Below are positions 54,334-64,000 of a stretch of 64,000 nucleotides of DNA, piece after piece; the first letter of the stretch is position 1, and each line of letters starts with the position of its first letter. Location: NCBI GenBank assembly GCA_000721275.1, contig JOFO01000008.1, positions 186,001-250,000 on the forward strand, written 5' to 3'. The translations under genes were made by a program, and so were the position numbers. Source of the DNA: Microtetraspora glauca (GTDB taxonomy: Bacteria > Actinomycetota > Actinomycetes > Streptomycetales > Streptomycetaceae). The notes under the pieces were generated by a model. The model did no database searches and was not told the DNA's origin. It saw only the letters and a program-made list of their open reading frames with translations.

Positions 54334-55533
54334 ATGACGACCCGGACCACCTTTTCGGTCTCCCGGTACGCCCCCCAGCGCGGCCCCGTCGCCCGGCTGA
54401 CCGCCCGCGACTCGGTGCTGCGCCGCCTCGACTGGCCGATCCTGCTGTCGGCGCTGGCGCTGTCGCTGATCGGCTCGCTGCTGGTGTGGTCGGCGACCCG
54501 GGGCCGCACCGAGCTGAACCAGGGCGACCCGTACTACTTCCTCTTCCGGCACCTGCTCAACACCGGCATCGGCGTGGCGCTGATGATCGGCACGGTGTGG
54601 CTGGGGCACCGGACCCTGCGCGGGGCCGTGCCGGTCCTCTACGGGCTGTCGATCGTGCTGATCCTCGCCGTCCTCACCCCGCTGGGCGCCACCATCAACG
54701 GCGCCCACGCGTGGATCGTGATCGGCGGCGGCTTCTCGCTCCAGCCCAGCGAGTTCGTGAAGATCACCATCATCCTGGTGATGGCGATGCTGCTGGCGTC
54801 GAAGGTGGACGCGGGCGACCAGCTCCACCCGGACCACGGCACCGTCGCGAAGTCCCTGGTGCTCGCCGCCCTCCCCATGGGCATCGTCATGCTCATGCCG
54901 GACCTGGGCTCGGTCATGGTGATGATCGTGATCGTGCTCGGCGTCCTGCTCGCCTCCGGCGCCTCCAACCGCTGGGTCCTCGGCCTCATCTTCTCCGGCG
55001 TCGCCGGCGCGGTCCTCGTCACCGCCCTCGGCATGCTCGACGAGTACCAGATCAACCGCTTCGCCGCCTTCGCCAACCCCGACCTCGACCCCTCCGGCGT
55101 CGGCTACAACACCAACCAGGCCCGCATCGCCATCGGCTCCGGCGGCCTCTACGGCGCCGGCCTCTTCAACGGCCACCAGACCAGCGGCCAGTTCGTCCCC
55201 GAACAGCAGACCGACTTCGTCTTCACCGTCGCCGGCGAGGAGCTCGGCTTCGTCGGCTCCGGCTTCATCCTGCTGCTGCTCGGCATCGTGCTCTGGCGCG
55301 CCTGCCGCATCGCCCGCGAGACCACCGAGCTGTACGGCACGATCGTCGCCGCCGGCATCATCGCCTGGTTCGCCTTCCAGTCCTTCGAGAACATCGGCAT
55401 GAACCTCGGCATCATGCCCGTCGCCGGCCTCCCGCTGCCCTTCGTCTCCTACGGCGGATCCTCCATGTTCGCCGTCTGGGTCGCCGTCGGACTCCTCCAG
55501 TCGATCCGCGTCCAGCGGCCCATGACCGCCTGA
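54334..55533 (+). CDS. rodA: RodA/FtsW-family peptidoglycan polymerase (Sfr-like)
   Basis: A 399-residue SEDS protein with about ten helices. Conserved loops include GAHAWIVIGGGFSLQPSEFVKI and NQARIAIGSGGLYGAG, the large loop with PEQQTDFVFTVAGEELGFVGS, and GLPLPFVSYGGSSM. SEDS proteins polymerise glycan strands with a class B PBP, here the pbp2 product. The ATG is preceded by GGAGGG and is 4 bases after the pbp2 stop. It ends the mre operon, followed by a hairpin at its stop. In Streptomyces the equivalent gene is called sfr. Confidence 0.94.
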   Translation: MTTRTTFSVSRYAPQRGPVARLTARDSVLRRLDWPILLSALALSLIGSLLVWSATRGRTELNQGDPYYFLFRHLLNTGIGVALMIGTVWLGHRTLRGAVPVLYGLSIVLILAVLTPLGATINGAHAWIVIGGGFSLQPSEFVKITIILVMAMLLASKVDAGDQLHPDHGTVAKSLVLAALPMGIVMLMPDLGSVMVMIVIVLGVLLASGASNRWVLGLIFSGVAGAVLVTALGMLDEYQINRFAAFANPDLDPSGVGYNTNQARIAIGSGGLYGAGLFNGHQTSGQFVPEQQTDFVFTVAGEELGFVGSGFILLLLGIVLWRACRIARETTELYGTIVAAGIIAWFAFQSFENIGMNLGIMPVAGLPLPFVSYGGSSMFAVWVAVGLLQSIRVQRPMTA

Positions 55534-55559
55534 CCCGCCGCCCTCCCCAGGGCGGCGGG
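55534..55559 (+). terminator. Terminator of the mre operon
   Basis: CCCGCCGCCCT (55534-55544) pairs with AGGGCGGCGGG (55549-55559) around a CCCC loop. It begins right after the rodA TGA. Confidence 0.85.
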
Positions 55560-55602
55560 AACCGCCAGGTGTGACCGCCGCCCCGGTGGTTAGATGCGAC
55601 AT

Positions 55603-57126
55603 ATGGCGGAGACCAAGCGCGAGACCGAGCGGAAGTACGAAGCCACCGAGGACACCCGGCTGCCGGACCTCACCCGCGCGGCCGGGGTCGCCTCGGTCAC
55701 CGACGAGGGCGTCATGGAGCTCGACGCGGTCTACTACGACACGGCCGACCTCAGGCTGGCCGCCGGCTCCCTCACCCTCCGGCGCCGCACCGGCGGCTCC
55801 GACGCGGGCTGGCACGCGAAGTTCCCCGTGACCGTCGGGGTCCGCGACGAGATCCGCGCCCCGCTCTCCGACACCCTCCCGCCCGACCTGGCCGGGCTCC
55901 TGCGCTCCCGGGTCCGCGGCGCCGACGTCGTCCCCGTCGTCCGGATCCGCTCCACCCGCGACGTCCGGCACCTGCGGGACGCCGGCGGCACCCTCCTCGC
56001 CGAGGTCTCCGTCGACACCGTCCACGCCGACCGGCTCCTCGGCGACACCGCCTCCACCGCCTGGACCGAGATCGAGGTCGAGCTCGCCGACGGCGCCGAC
56101 CCCGCGATCCTCGACGCCGTCGCGAAACGGCTCCGGAAGGCCGGCATCCGCCCCTCCGACGCCCCCTCCAAGCTGGCCCGCGCCCTCGACGGCACCGGCC
56201 TCGCCCCCGCACCGCGCGACCCCGCCGGGGCGGCCGGCGACGGCACGGCGGGCGCCGCCGTCCTCGCGTACATACGGACCCAGATCGACGCCCTCGTCCG
56301 GCTCGACCCCGCCGTCCGGCGCGACCTGCCCGACTCCGTCCACAAGATGCGGGTGGCCTGCCGGCGCCTGCGCAGCGCCTTCAAGACGTACCGCAAGGTC
56401 CTCGACCGGGACGTCACGGACCCGATCGGCGCCGAGCTGAAGTGGCTCGCCGGCGAGCTCGGCCACGCCCGCGACCAGGAGGTCCTCGACGCCCGCCTCG
56501 GCGACGCGATCGGCGCGCTGCCCCGCGCCCTGCGCCACGGCCCGGTCCGCGGCCGGCTCCGCGCCTGGAGCAACGCCCGGTCCCGCGGCGCCCGCCACCA
56601 CGTCCTCGACGCCCTCGACTCGCCCCGCCACCTCGCCCTCCTCGACGCCCTCGACCACCTCCTCGCCGACCCCCCGCTGAAGCCCGCCGCCCGCAAGAAG
56701 GCCGCGAAGGTCCTGCCGAAGGCGATCCGGCGCGACCACTGCCGGCTCGCCGACCGCATCGGCCCCGCGCTCGCCCTCGACCCCGGCCACGACCGCGACA
56801 CCGCCCTCCACGAGGCCCGCAAGGCCGCCAAACGGGCCCGGTACGCCGCCGACGCCGCCGTACCCGCCCTCGGCAAGCCCGCGAAACGGTTCGCCAAGGA
56901 GACGAAGGCCCTCCAGAGCCTCCTCGGCGACCACCAGGACACCGTCGTCGCCCGCGCCGCCCTGGCCGACCTCGCCCACCAGGCCGAAGCGGCCGGCGAA
57001 CCGTCCTTCACCTGGGGCGTTCTCCACGCGCGGCAGGAGGCGGCCGCGGCGGCCCAGGAGCGGGAGCTGCCGGAGGCGTGGGAGCGGGCCGCCGCCCCCG
57101 GCCTCCGCGCGGCGCTGAGCCGCTGA
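55603..57126 (+). CDS. CYTH-CHAD domain protein
   Basis: A 507-residue protein. The N-terminal CYTH domain (about 4-200) has the ETERKYE signature and repeated acidic/basic strands of a tunnel fold that binds triphosphates and divalent metals. The C-terminal CHAD domain (about 225-500) is helical and rich in His, Arg and Lys (DSVHKMRVACRRLRSAFKTYRKVL; LHEARKAAKRARYAADA), the pattern that binds polyphosphate. The product may be an inorganic triphosphatase or a polyphosphate-granule protein. TAGATG (55591-55596) ends 6 bases before the ATG at 55603, so the mRNA is probably leaderless; the earlier ATG at 55594 lies inside that hexamer. Confidence 0.92.
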   Translation: MAETKRETERKYEATEDTRLPDLTRAAGVASVTDEGVMELDAVYYDTADLRLAAGSLTLRRRTGGSDAGWHAKFPVTVGVRDEIRAPLSDTLPPDLAGLLRSRVRGADVVPVVRIRSTRDVRHLRDAGGTLLAEVSVDTVHADRLLGDTASTAWTEIEVELADGADPAILDAVAKRLRKAGIRPSDAPSKLARALDGTGLAPAPRDPAGAAGDGTAGAAVLAYIRTQIDALVRLDPAVRRDLPDSVHKMRVACRRLRSAFKTYRKVLDRDVTDPIGAELKWLAGELGHARDQEVLDARLGDAIGALPRALRHGPVRGRLRAWSNARSRGARHHVLDALDSPRHLALLDALDHLLADPPLKPAARKKAAKVLPKAIRRDHCRLADRIGPALALDPGHDRDTALHEARKAAKRARYAADAAVPALGKPAKRFAKETKALQSLLGDHQDTVVARAALADLAHQAEAAGEPSFTWGVLHARQEAAAAAQERELPEAWERAAAPGLRAALSR

Positions 57127-57178
57127 GCACCGGGGTACGCTTGAGAGTCGCCCCCCTGCCCGCTCACGAAGGTTCGAG

Positions 57179-59107
<1,929 letters not shown>

Positions 59108-59119
59108 TCCCGCCGCATA

Positions 59120-59163
59120 CGGAAGGGGCGCCCGGACGGATCTCCGTCCGGGCGCCCCTTCCG
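59120..59163. terminator. Bidirectional terminator
   Basis: A perfect 21-base stem (59120-59140 with 59143-59163) beginning CGGAAGGGGCGCCC and closing with GGGCGCCCCTTCCG. It is the longest hairpin in the window and lies between two convergent genes. Confidence 0.95.
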
Positions 59164-59172
59164 TCGTACGGA

Positions 59173-61479
59173 TCAGCCGGCGACGTGCTCCGACCGGGCG
59201 GCGGGGGTGGTGGCGGCCTCGGCGGCGGCCGGGCTGGGGGCGGGGGTGCGGTCGGCGACCGGGACGACGGGCGGGGTCAGGTCCTGCTGGTCCAGGAAGA
59301 CCGCGCGGACCACCCGCTCGGCCGCGTGGCCGTCGTCCCACATGCAGAAGCGCTCGCGGAAGGCGCGGCGCAGCTCGGCGGCGGGCTCGCCGGCCCAGGC
59401 GCCGCTGCGGAAGGCCGCGATCAGCTCGTCCTCGGTGGTGGCGATCACACCGGGGGTGTCGCCGGGCTCGCCGGAGAGCAGGTCGAAGGTCACGCCGCGG
59501 CAGGTGCGGTACATCTCCCAGTCGTCGGCGTAGGTGACGATCGGCCGGTCGAGGTTGGCGTAGTCGAACATGATCGACGAGTAGTCCGTGATCAGGGCGT
59601 CCGCCGCCAGGCACAGCTCCTCCACCGAGGGGTGGCGGGAGACGTCGATCAGCGTGCCGCGCTCGGCGAGGGCGCTCAGCTCGCGGTCGGCGCCGTAGAA
59701 GTAGTGGGCGCGGACCAGGAGGACGTAGTCGGGGCCGAGCTCGCGCGCGAAGCGGGCCAGGTCCAGGCGGGAGACGAAGGCGTCCTTCTGGTGGTCGCGG
59801 ACGGTCGGCGCGTACAGGAGCGCCTTCTTGCCGGGGGCGATGCCGAGCGCGCCGCGGATCCGGCGGACGTCCTCGGCGCCGGCCCGGTAGTAGACGTCGT
59901 TGCGCGGGTAGCCGGTGTTGAGCGTCCGGAAGGGGGCCGGGTAGACCCGCTCCCACTGCTCGGTGGAGTGCTGGTTGGAGGAGACGCTCCAGTCCCAGCG
60001 GTCGACCCGCTCCATGAGCTTGTCGAAGTCCATGCTCTTGGCGACGGCCGGGTAGTACTGCTGGTCCAGGCCCATCCGCTTCAGCGGGGTGCCGTGGTGG
60101 GTCTGGAGGTGGACCTGGCCGGGGCGCTTGACCACGGAGTCCGGGAAGTTCACGTTGTTGACCAGGTACTTCGCCCGGGCCATGGCCTTCCAGTAGCCGA
60201 AGGTGGCGGGGGCGACCCGGGTGATGCCGGCGGGCAGCTTCCCGGCGTGGGCCTGGTTGACCACCCAGACGCCGCGCAGGTCCGGCACCAGCTTCTTGGC
60301 GGCCTCGTGGATGGCGAGCGGATTGCAGCCGGGGGTGCGGCCCCAGTAGGCGGAGTAGACGGCGAGGCTGTCGTCGAGGGGGAGCCGGCGCTGTACCGCG
60401 TAGTACGTCTTCAGGGCCTTCCGGCCGCCCCAGCGCTTGGACCGGCCGAGCGCGCGGAAGGCGGTCTCGCGGGTGCCGTTGGCGGCCTTGAGCGATTCGA
60501 AGGCGGCGTACGAGCCGGTGCGGAGCACCTTGAACTTGAGGCCGGTGATGCCGGGCGGCGGGGTGAAGCCCTTGGGCTCGTTCCTGCGGTACGCCTTGCC
60601 GGCCGCCTGCACGTAGGCGCGGCGGTGGCTGCGGGGTATGCGGAAGCCGCGGGCGAGGGTGTAGAGGAAGTGGCTGACCATCCGCTCGAAGACGACCTTG
60701 CGGTAGTCGTCGAGGCCGGGGCGGCCCTCGAGGTAGTCGAAGACCCGCTGGTACTGCTCGAAGATCACGAAGTGCTTGCGCGGCGAGCTGCTCCGCATGG
60801 AGCTGCCCTGGCGGCGCTGGCGGTACTCGACGACCACGTACTCCAGACCGGCGACGCGCCGGGCGGCGGCCATGGTCGTGTAGACGACGAGGGCGTCCTC
60901 GTAGAGGCCGTCGGTGAAGCGGTAGCCCTGGCCGTCGAAGCCGCCGGTGGTGAAGAAGTCACGGCGGTAGACGCGGTTCCAGACGACGGCGAAGATCCGC
61001 AGCAGTTCCAGGTGGTCGACGGGGCGGACGACCTGGTCGCGGATGCCGGCGATGTACTTGCCGGACTTGCTGGGCTCGACGGTGCCGTCGACGTGGGTGC
61101 GGACGTAGTCGAAGACGACGATCTCGGGGTCGTCGGTCTCGGCGAGCCGGTCGGCTATCGCCTGGAGCGAGCCGGGGCGTATGGAGTCGTCGCCGTCGAG
61201 GAAGAGCAGATAGTCGCCGCGGGCGTGGGCGATGCCGGTGTTGCGGGCGGCGCCGATGCCGCCGTTCTGCTCGCGGTGCACGGCGCGGACCCGGGGGTCG
61301 CGGGCGGCGAACTCGTCGATGATGGCGCCGCTGCTGTCCGGGGAGCAGTCGTCGACCGCGACGATCTCGAAGTCGCGGAAGCTCTGCGAGGTGATCGATT
61401 CGAGGCATTCGCGGATGTAGCCCTCGACCCCGTAGACAGGGATGATCACGCTGAAACGGGGGGTAGCTGCAGACGGCAT
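59173..61479 (-). CDS. GT2 glycosyltransferase fused to CDP-glycerol glycerophosphotransferase
   Basis: A 768-residue bifunctional protein. The N-terminal GT2 domain (about 8-220) has PRFSVIIPVYGVEGYI, AVDDCSPDSS and LFLDGDDSI. The C-terminal TagF/TagB-like domain (about 400-725) has the conserved LQTHHGTPLKRMGLD, LNTGYPRNDVYY, LLYAPTVRD, HPSVEELC and ITDYSSIMFDYAN. It probably makes a wall glycopolymer such as a teichoic acid or poly-diglycosylphosphate. Streptomycete homologues near the mre genes are linked to spore envelope synthesis, as I recall. ATG 61479 follows GAGGAGA at 10 bases. It is divergent from another GT2 gene. Confidence 0.92.
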   Translation of the reverse strand: MPSAATPRFSVIIPVYGVEGYIRECLESITSQSFRDFEIVAVDDCSPDSSGAIIDEFAARDPRVRAVHREQNGGIGAARNTGIAHARGDYLLFLDGDDSIRPGSLQAIADRLAETDDPEIVVFDYVRTHVDGTVEPSKSGKYIAGIRDQVVRPVDHLELLRIFAVVWNRVYRRDFFTTGGFDGQGYRFTDGLYEDALVVYTTMAAARRVAGLEYVVVEYRQRRQGSSMRSSSPRKHFVIFEQYQRVFDYLEGRPGLDDYRKVVFERMVSHFLYTLARGFRIPRSHRRAYVQAAGKAYRRNEPKGFTPPPGITGLKFKVLRTGSYAAFESLKAANGTRETAFRALGRSKRWGGRKALKTYYAVQRRLPLDDSLAVYSAYWGRTPGCNPLAIHEAAKKLVPDLRGVWVVNQAHAGKLPAGITRVAPATFGYWKAMARAKYLVNNVNFPDSVVKRPGQVHLQTHHGTPLKRMGLDQQYYPAVAKSMDFDKLMERVDRWDWSVSSNQHSTEQWERVYPAPFRTLNTGYPRNDVYYRAGAEDVRRIRGALGIAPGKKALLYAPTVRDHQKDAFVSRLDLARFARELGPDYVLLVRAHYFYGADRELSALAERGTLIDVSRHPSVEELCLAADALITDYSSIMFDYANLDRPIVTYADDWEMYRTCRGVTFDLLSGEPGDTPGVIATTEDELIAAFRSGAWAGEPAAELRRAFRERFCMWDDGHAAERVVRAVFLDQQDLTPPVVPVADRTPAPSPAAAEAATTPAARSEHVAG

Positions 61480-61831
61480 GCCGTGTGTCTCTCCTCTGTC
61501 GGACCGCTCAAGCGCAGTATGACAGGAGTGCTCGAACGTCTCTCCGGGTGCGGGCGGCCGGTCCGCGCCGGGGGAGCGGGTGAACGGCGTGTTCCCGGCG
61601 GGTGAGGCGGCGGCCAACTGGGTTCGAACGGCCGAGGAGACCATCGTCTATTCTGAAGTGCTGCGGCGGTGCTGCGCTCCGGCGCCGGGGCGGGCGGGCC
61701 GGCAGGCGGTCTCTCTCGGTGGGGGAGACACCCCCAGGGGTCCGCTGGAAAAACCGATAGCACGCCCCGTCACCCACTCAGACGCTCGAGCCTGTCGAGC
61801 GGGTCTGAACCGGAAAGGAACGCAGAACTCC
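61480..61831. other. Divergent intergenic region between two glycopolymer genes
   Basis: This 352-base stretch has no credible gene. TATTCT at 61649-61654 is a possible -10 for the rightward gene, but a matching -35 at proper spacing is not clear. TGGGGG-agaca-CCCCCA (61720-61736) forms a hairpin in the likely leader of that gene. No riboswitch or known operator is recognised. Confidence 0.5.
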
Positions 61832-64000
61832 ATGGCTCCCAGGCTCAGCGTCATCGTCCCGATATACAACGTGGCGTACTACCTGCCCGCCTGCCTGAAC
61901 TCGCTCGCCGTGCAGACCTTCCAGGACCTGGAAGTGATCATGGTGGACGACGGGTCGACCGACGAGTCCCACGAGATCGCGGCGGAGTTCGCGGCGAAGG
62001 ACGACCGCTTCCGGCTCATCCGGAAGGAGAACGCCGGCCTGGGCGCCGCCCGCAACACCGGTCTGGACAGCCTGGCGCCGGAGAGCGAGTACATCGCGTT
62101 CGTCGACAGCGACGACCTGATCCCGCCGGACGCCTACCGGCTGATGATCGAGACCCTGGACGAGACGGGCTCCTCCTTCGCCACGGGCAACGTGGAGCAC
62201 ATCAACTCCACCCGCATCTGGCAGTCCCCGATGCACCGCTTCCTCTCCCGGGGCGCGGTCAAGAAGACGCACGTCAGCCGCAAGCGCGCGCTGCTCACCG
62301 ACCGCATCGCCTGCAACAAGGTCTTCCGCCGCGACTTCTGGGAGCGCAACGCGCTGCGCTTCCCCGAGGGCGTGCTGTACGAGGACACCCCGGTGATCGT
62401 CCCGGCGCAGTACCTCGCCGAGTCCGTCGACATCATCAGCGAGACCACGTACTACTGGCGTCTGCGCGAGGGCGAGGCCGCCCCGTCGATCACCCAGCGG
62501 CGCACCGAGCCGAAGGCCGCCCGCGACCGCGCCTCCGCGGTGGAGAGCGTCAGCCGCTTCCTGGCCGCGCGCACCGAGCCCGGCGCGGAGGAGCTGAAGC
62601 GCGAGTACGACAAGACCGTCCTCACCGGTGACCTGCGCATCTTCCTCAACGTCCTGCCGGACGGCGACGAGGAGTACCGCGCGGAGTTCATGAAGGCGGC
62701 CAACAAGTTCCTCGACCAGATCGACCTGAAGACGGTCAAGTCGCTGCCGACCGCGCTGCGCGTCAAGTGGCTGCTGGTCCGCAAGCACGCCCTGGCCGAG
62801 CTGCTGGCCTTCATCGAGGCCGAGCGGATCGGTGAGCCGGTCGAGATCGACGGCTCCTTCCGCCGGTACGCGAAGTACCCGTTCCTGGAGTCCACCCAGC
62901 TGCCCAAGAAGGTCCTCCGGATGGACCAGGACCTGCAGCTGCGCTCGCCGCTGCGGGAGCTGGAGTGGCTGCCGAACAACAAGCTGCGGCTGGCCGGCCA
63001 CGCCTGGATCGACCGGGTCGACCAGAGCGGCAAGCGGTCCGTGGTGAAGCTGCTCCAGCTGAAGAAGGACGGCACCCAGCGGCGGATGCTGATCCCGCTG
63101 AAGAACCTCCAGACCGAGGACGCCACCACGGCCGCCGGCTGGAAGAACCGCGGCCACAGCTTCGACTGGGCCGGCTGGGAGACCGAGATCGACCTGTCCC
63201 GCTTCCGCAAGGGAGGCCAGTGGCAGGAGGGCCTGTGGCACGTCGGCATGCGCGTGCTCTCCGGCGGCCTGGTGCGGTCCCGCTCGGTCCACTCGTACGG
63301 CTCCGACCACACCGCCTACCCGCAGCCGCACTGGCTCGACGAGACCCACCGCATGGTGCCGGAGCTGCGCCGCGCCGCGCTGAAGCTGCGCGTCGAGAAG
63401 GTGCCGTTCACCGTCTCCGGCTTCGCGCCCGACGGTGACGCGATCGTCGTCGACGGCCTGCTGCGCGAGACGGTCGCGCCGGGCGTCGAGGTCTCGCTGC
63501 GGATCATCAACCAGAACAGCGGCGAGGCGTTCTTCGTGCCCGCCGACGAGGTGACCCGGGACGGCGACCACACCCGGATCCGGATCCGCGTCCCGCTGAA
63601 GGACGTGGCCCTGCTCCCCGAGCACTTGGAGAGCGAGACCGCGGGCGCCGACATGGCGAAGACCATGCGCCGCAACTGGAGCACCCAGCTCCAGCTCCAG
63701 CCCGAGGGCGAGAAGTGGCGCCGCTACAAGGTCGTCGTCCGCGACGGCGTCGCCGACCTCCAGGTCCGCCTGCCCGAGTCCTTCGGCGAGGAGGCGACGC
63801 TCAACGAGGTCGCGGTGCTGTCCGGCACCAACGGCTACCTGAAGTTCTCCGGCCGCCCGCTGCGCGGCAAGATCACCGGGATCGCCACCACCGACGGCAC
63901 CTTCCTGATCCGCGGCACCGCGCCGGTGGACCTGTCCGACTACCACCTGGTGATCAGCGCCAAGAACCGCTTCGACGAGCGGACCGTGCCGCTGAGCGTC
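61832..64000 (+). CDS. Glycosyltransferase family 2 protein, 3' end outside the window
   Basis: An open frame of 723 codons, still open at the window end. The N-terminal GT2 domain (about 4-210) has LSVIVPIYNVAYYLPACLNS, MVDDGSTDES, LGAARNTGL and the metal-binding AFVDSDDLI, followed by IACNKVFRRDFW. The rest (about 350-720) has repeated beta-rich segments (RLAGHAWIDRV; TVSGFAPDGDAIVVDG; FLIRGTAPVDLSD), and a TagF-like domain would be expected next if it follows its neighbour. The ATG has AAAGGAA 14 bases upstream, a long spacing. It is divergent from the fused GT2/TagF gene and probably works with it on a wall polymer. Confidence 0.9.
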   Translation, partial: MAPRLSVIVPIYNVAYYLPACLNSLAVQTFQDLEVIMVDDGSTDESHEIAAEFAAKDDRFRLIRKENAGLGAARNTGLDSLAPESEYIAFVDSDDLIPPDAYRLMIETLDETGSSFATGNVEHINSTRIWQSPMHRFLSRGAVKKTHVSRKRALLTDRIACNKVFRRDFWERNALRFPEGVLYEDTPVIVPAQYLAESVDIISETTYYWRLREGEAAPSITQRRTEPKAARDRASAVESVSRFLAARTEPGAEELKREYDKTVLTGDLRIFLNVLPDGDEEYRAEFMKAANKFLDQIDLKTVKSLPTALRVKWLLVRKHALAELLAFIEAERIGEPVEIDGSFRRYAKYPFLESTQLPKKVLRMDQDLQLRSPLRELEWLPNNKLRLAGHAWIDRVDQSGKRSVVKLLQLKKDGTQRRMLIPLKNLQTEDATTAAGWKNRGHSFDWAGWETEIDLSRFRKGGQWQEGLWHVGMRVLSGGLVRSRSVHSYGSDHTAYPQPHWLDETHRMVPELRRAALKLRVEKVPFTVSGFAPDGDAIVVDGLLRETVAPGVEVSLRIINQNSGEAFFVPADEVTRDGDHTRIRIRVPLKDVALLPEHLESETAGADMAKTMRRNWSTQLQLQPEGEKWRRYKVVVRDGVADLQVRLPESFGEEATLNEVAVLSGTNGYLKFSGRPLRGKITGIATTDGTFLIRGTAPVDLSDYHLVISAKNRFDERTVPLSV

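Overview
The window is a stretch of chromosome from a high-GC actinobacterium, almost certainly a Streptomyces. The support is the extreme G+C bias at third codon positions, frequent GTG starts, many probable leaderless genes, paired clpP1/clpP2, an Fe-type sodF with a Nur-like box, and an mreB-mreC-mreD-pbp2-rodA cluster linked to ndk-folC-valS-clpX-tig. From memory, this order resembles the conserved core region around the clp and mre loci of model streptomycetes. There is no rRNA, insertion sequence, prophage or CRISPR array. Both ends are cut inside genes: malQ on the left and a glycosyltransferase on the right.

Layout. 1-6 kb: the 3' part of malQ, a small membrane protein, a marR/EamA divergent pair, then a second EamA transporter, a LysR regulator and an allantoicase. 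Two near-identical promoter/operator elements flank the transporter-lysR segment. 6-11 kb: aminopeptidase N, aspartate-semialdehyde dehydrogenase, and an ECF-like sigma factor with a membrane partner. 11-20 kb: a large secreted subtilisin-like protease, a CGNR regulator divergent from a VOC / PNPOx-like / HPP membrane protein group, a Nudix hydrolase, a secreted serine hydrolase and an AbiEi/DUF559-like protein. 20-31 kb: a second aminopeptidase N, a DsbA-family protein, sodF, a secreted protein, and three related amino-acid permeases with bioY between the second and third. 31-36 kb: rpiB, a Nei-type glycosylase, an Eis-like acetyltransferase, a PP2C/SpoIIE phosphatase, a tiny membrane protein, tRNA-Gly(UCC) and tRNA-Pro(UGG). 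36-44 kb: the protein quality control block tig, clpP1, clpP2, clpX, then a Pro/Gln-rich membrane protein and valS. 44-57 kb: an orphan histidine kinase, an mreB paralogue, folC-DUF4233-ndk, and the mreBCD-pbp2-rodA cell-wall operon, then a CYTH-CHAD protein. 57-64 kb: a B12-binding radical SAM protein and two divergent glycopolymer synthesis genes, one a GT2 / CDP-glycerol glycerophosphotransferase fusion.

The most notable points are these. First, pbp2 (mrdA) is out of frame by one base in a C5G3 run just after its start, so its membrane anchor cannot be read from any normal start codon. Second, a 45-base element with a LysR-type box occurs before the second EamA transporter and before allantoicase, flanking the lysR gene and suggesting one small regulon. 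Third, an mreB paralogue and wall-glycopolymer genes lie close to the mre cluster. Fourth, the 3' end of marR has a 57-base-period tandem duplication. Housekeeping functions are assigned from recognisable motifs. Regulatory sites are pattern matches read by eye, and no searches were run.
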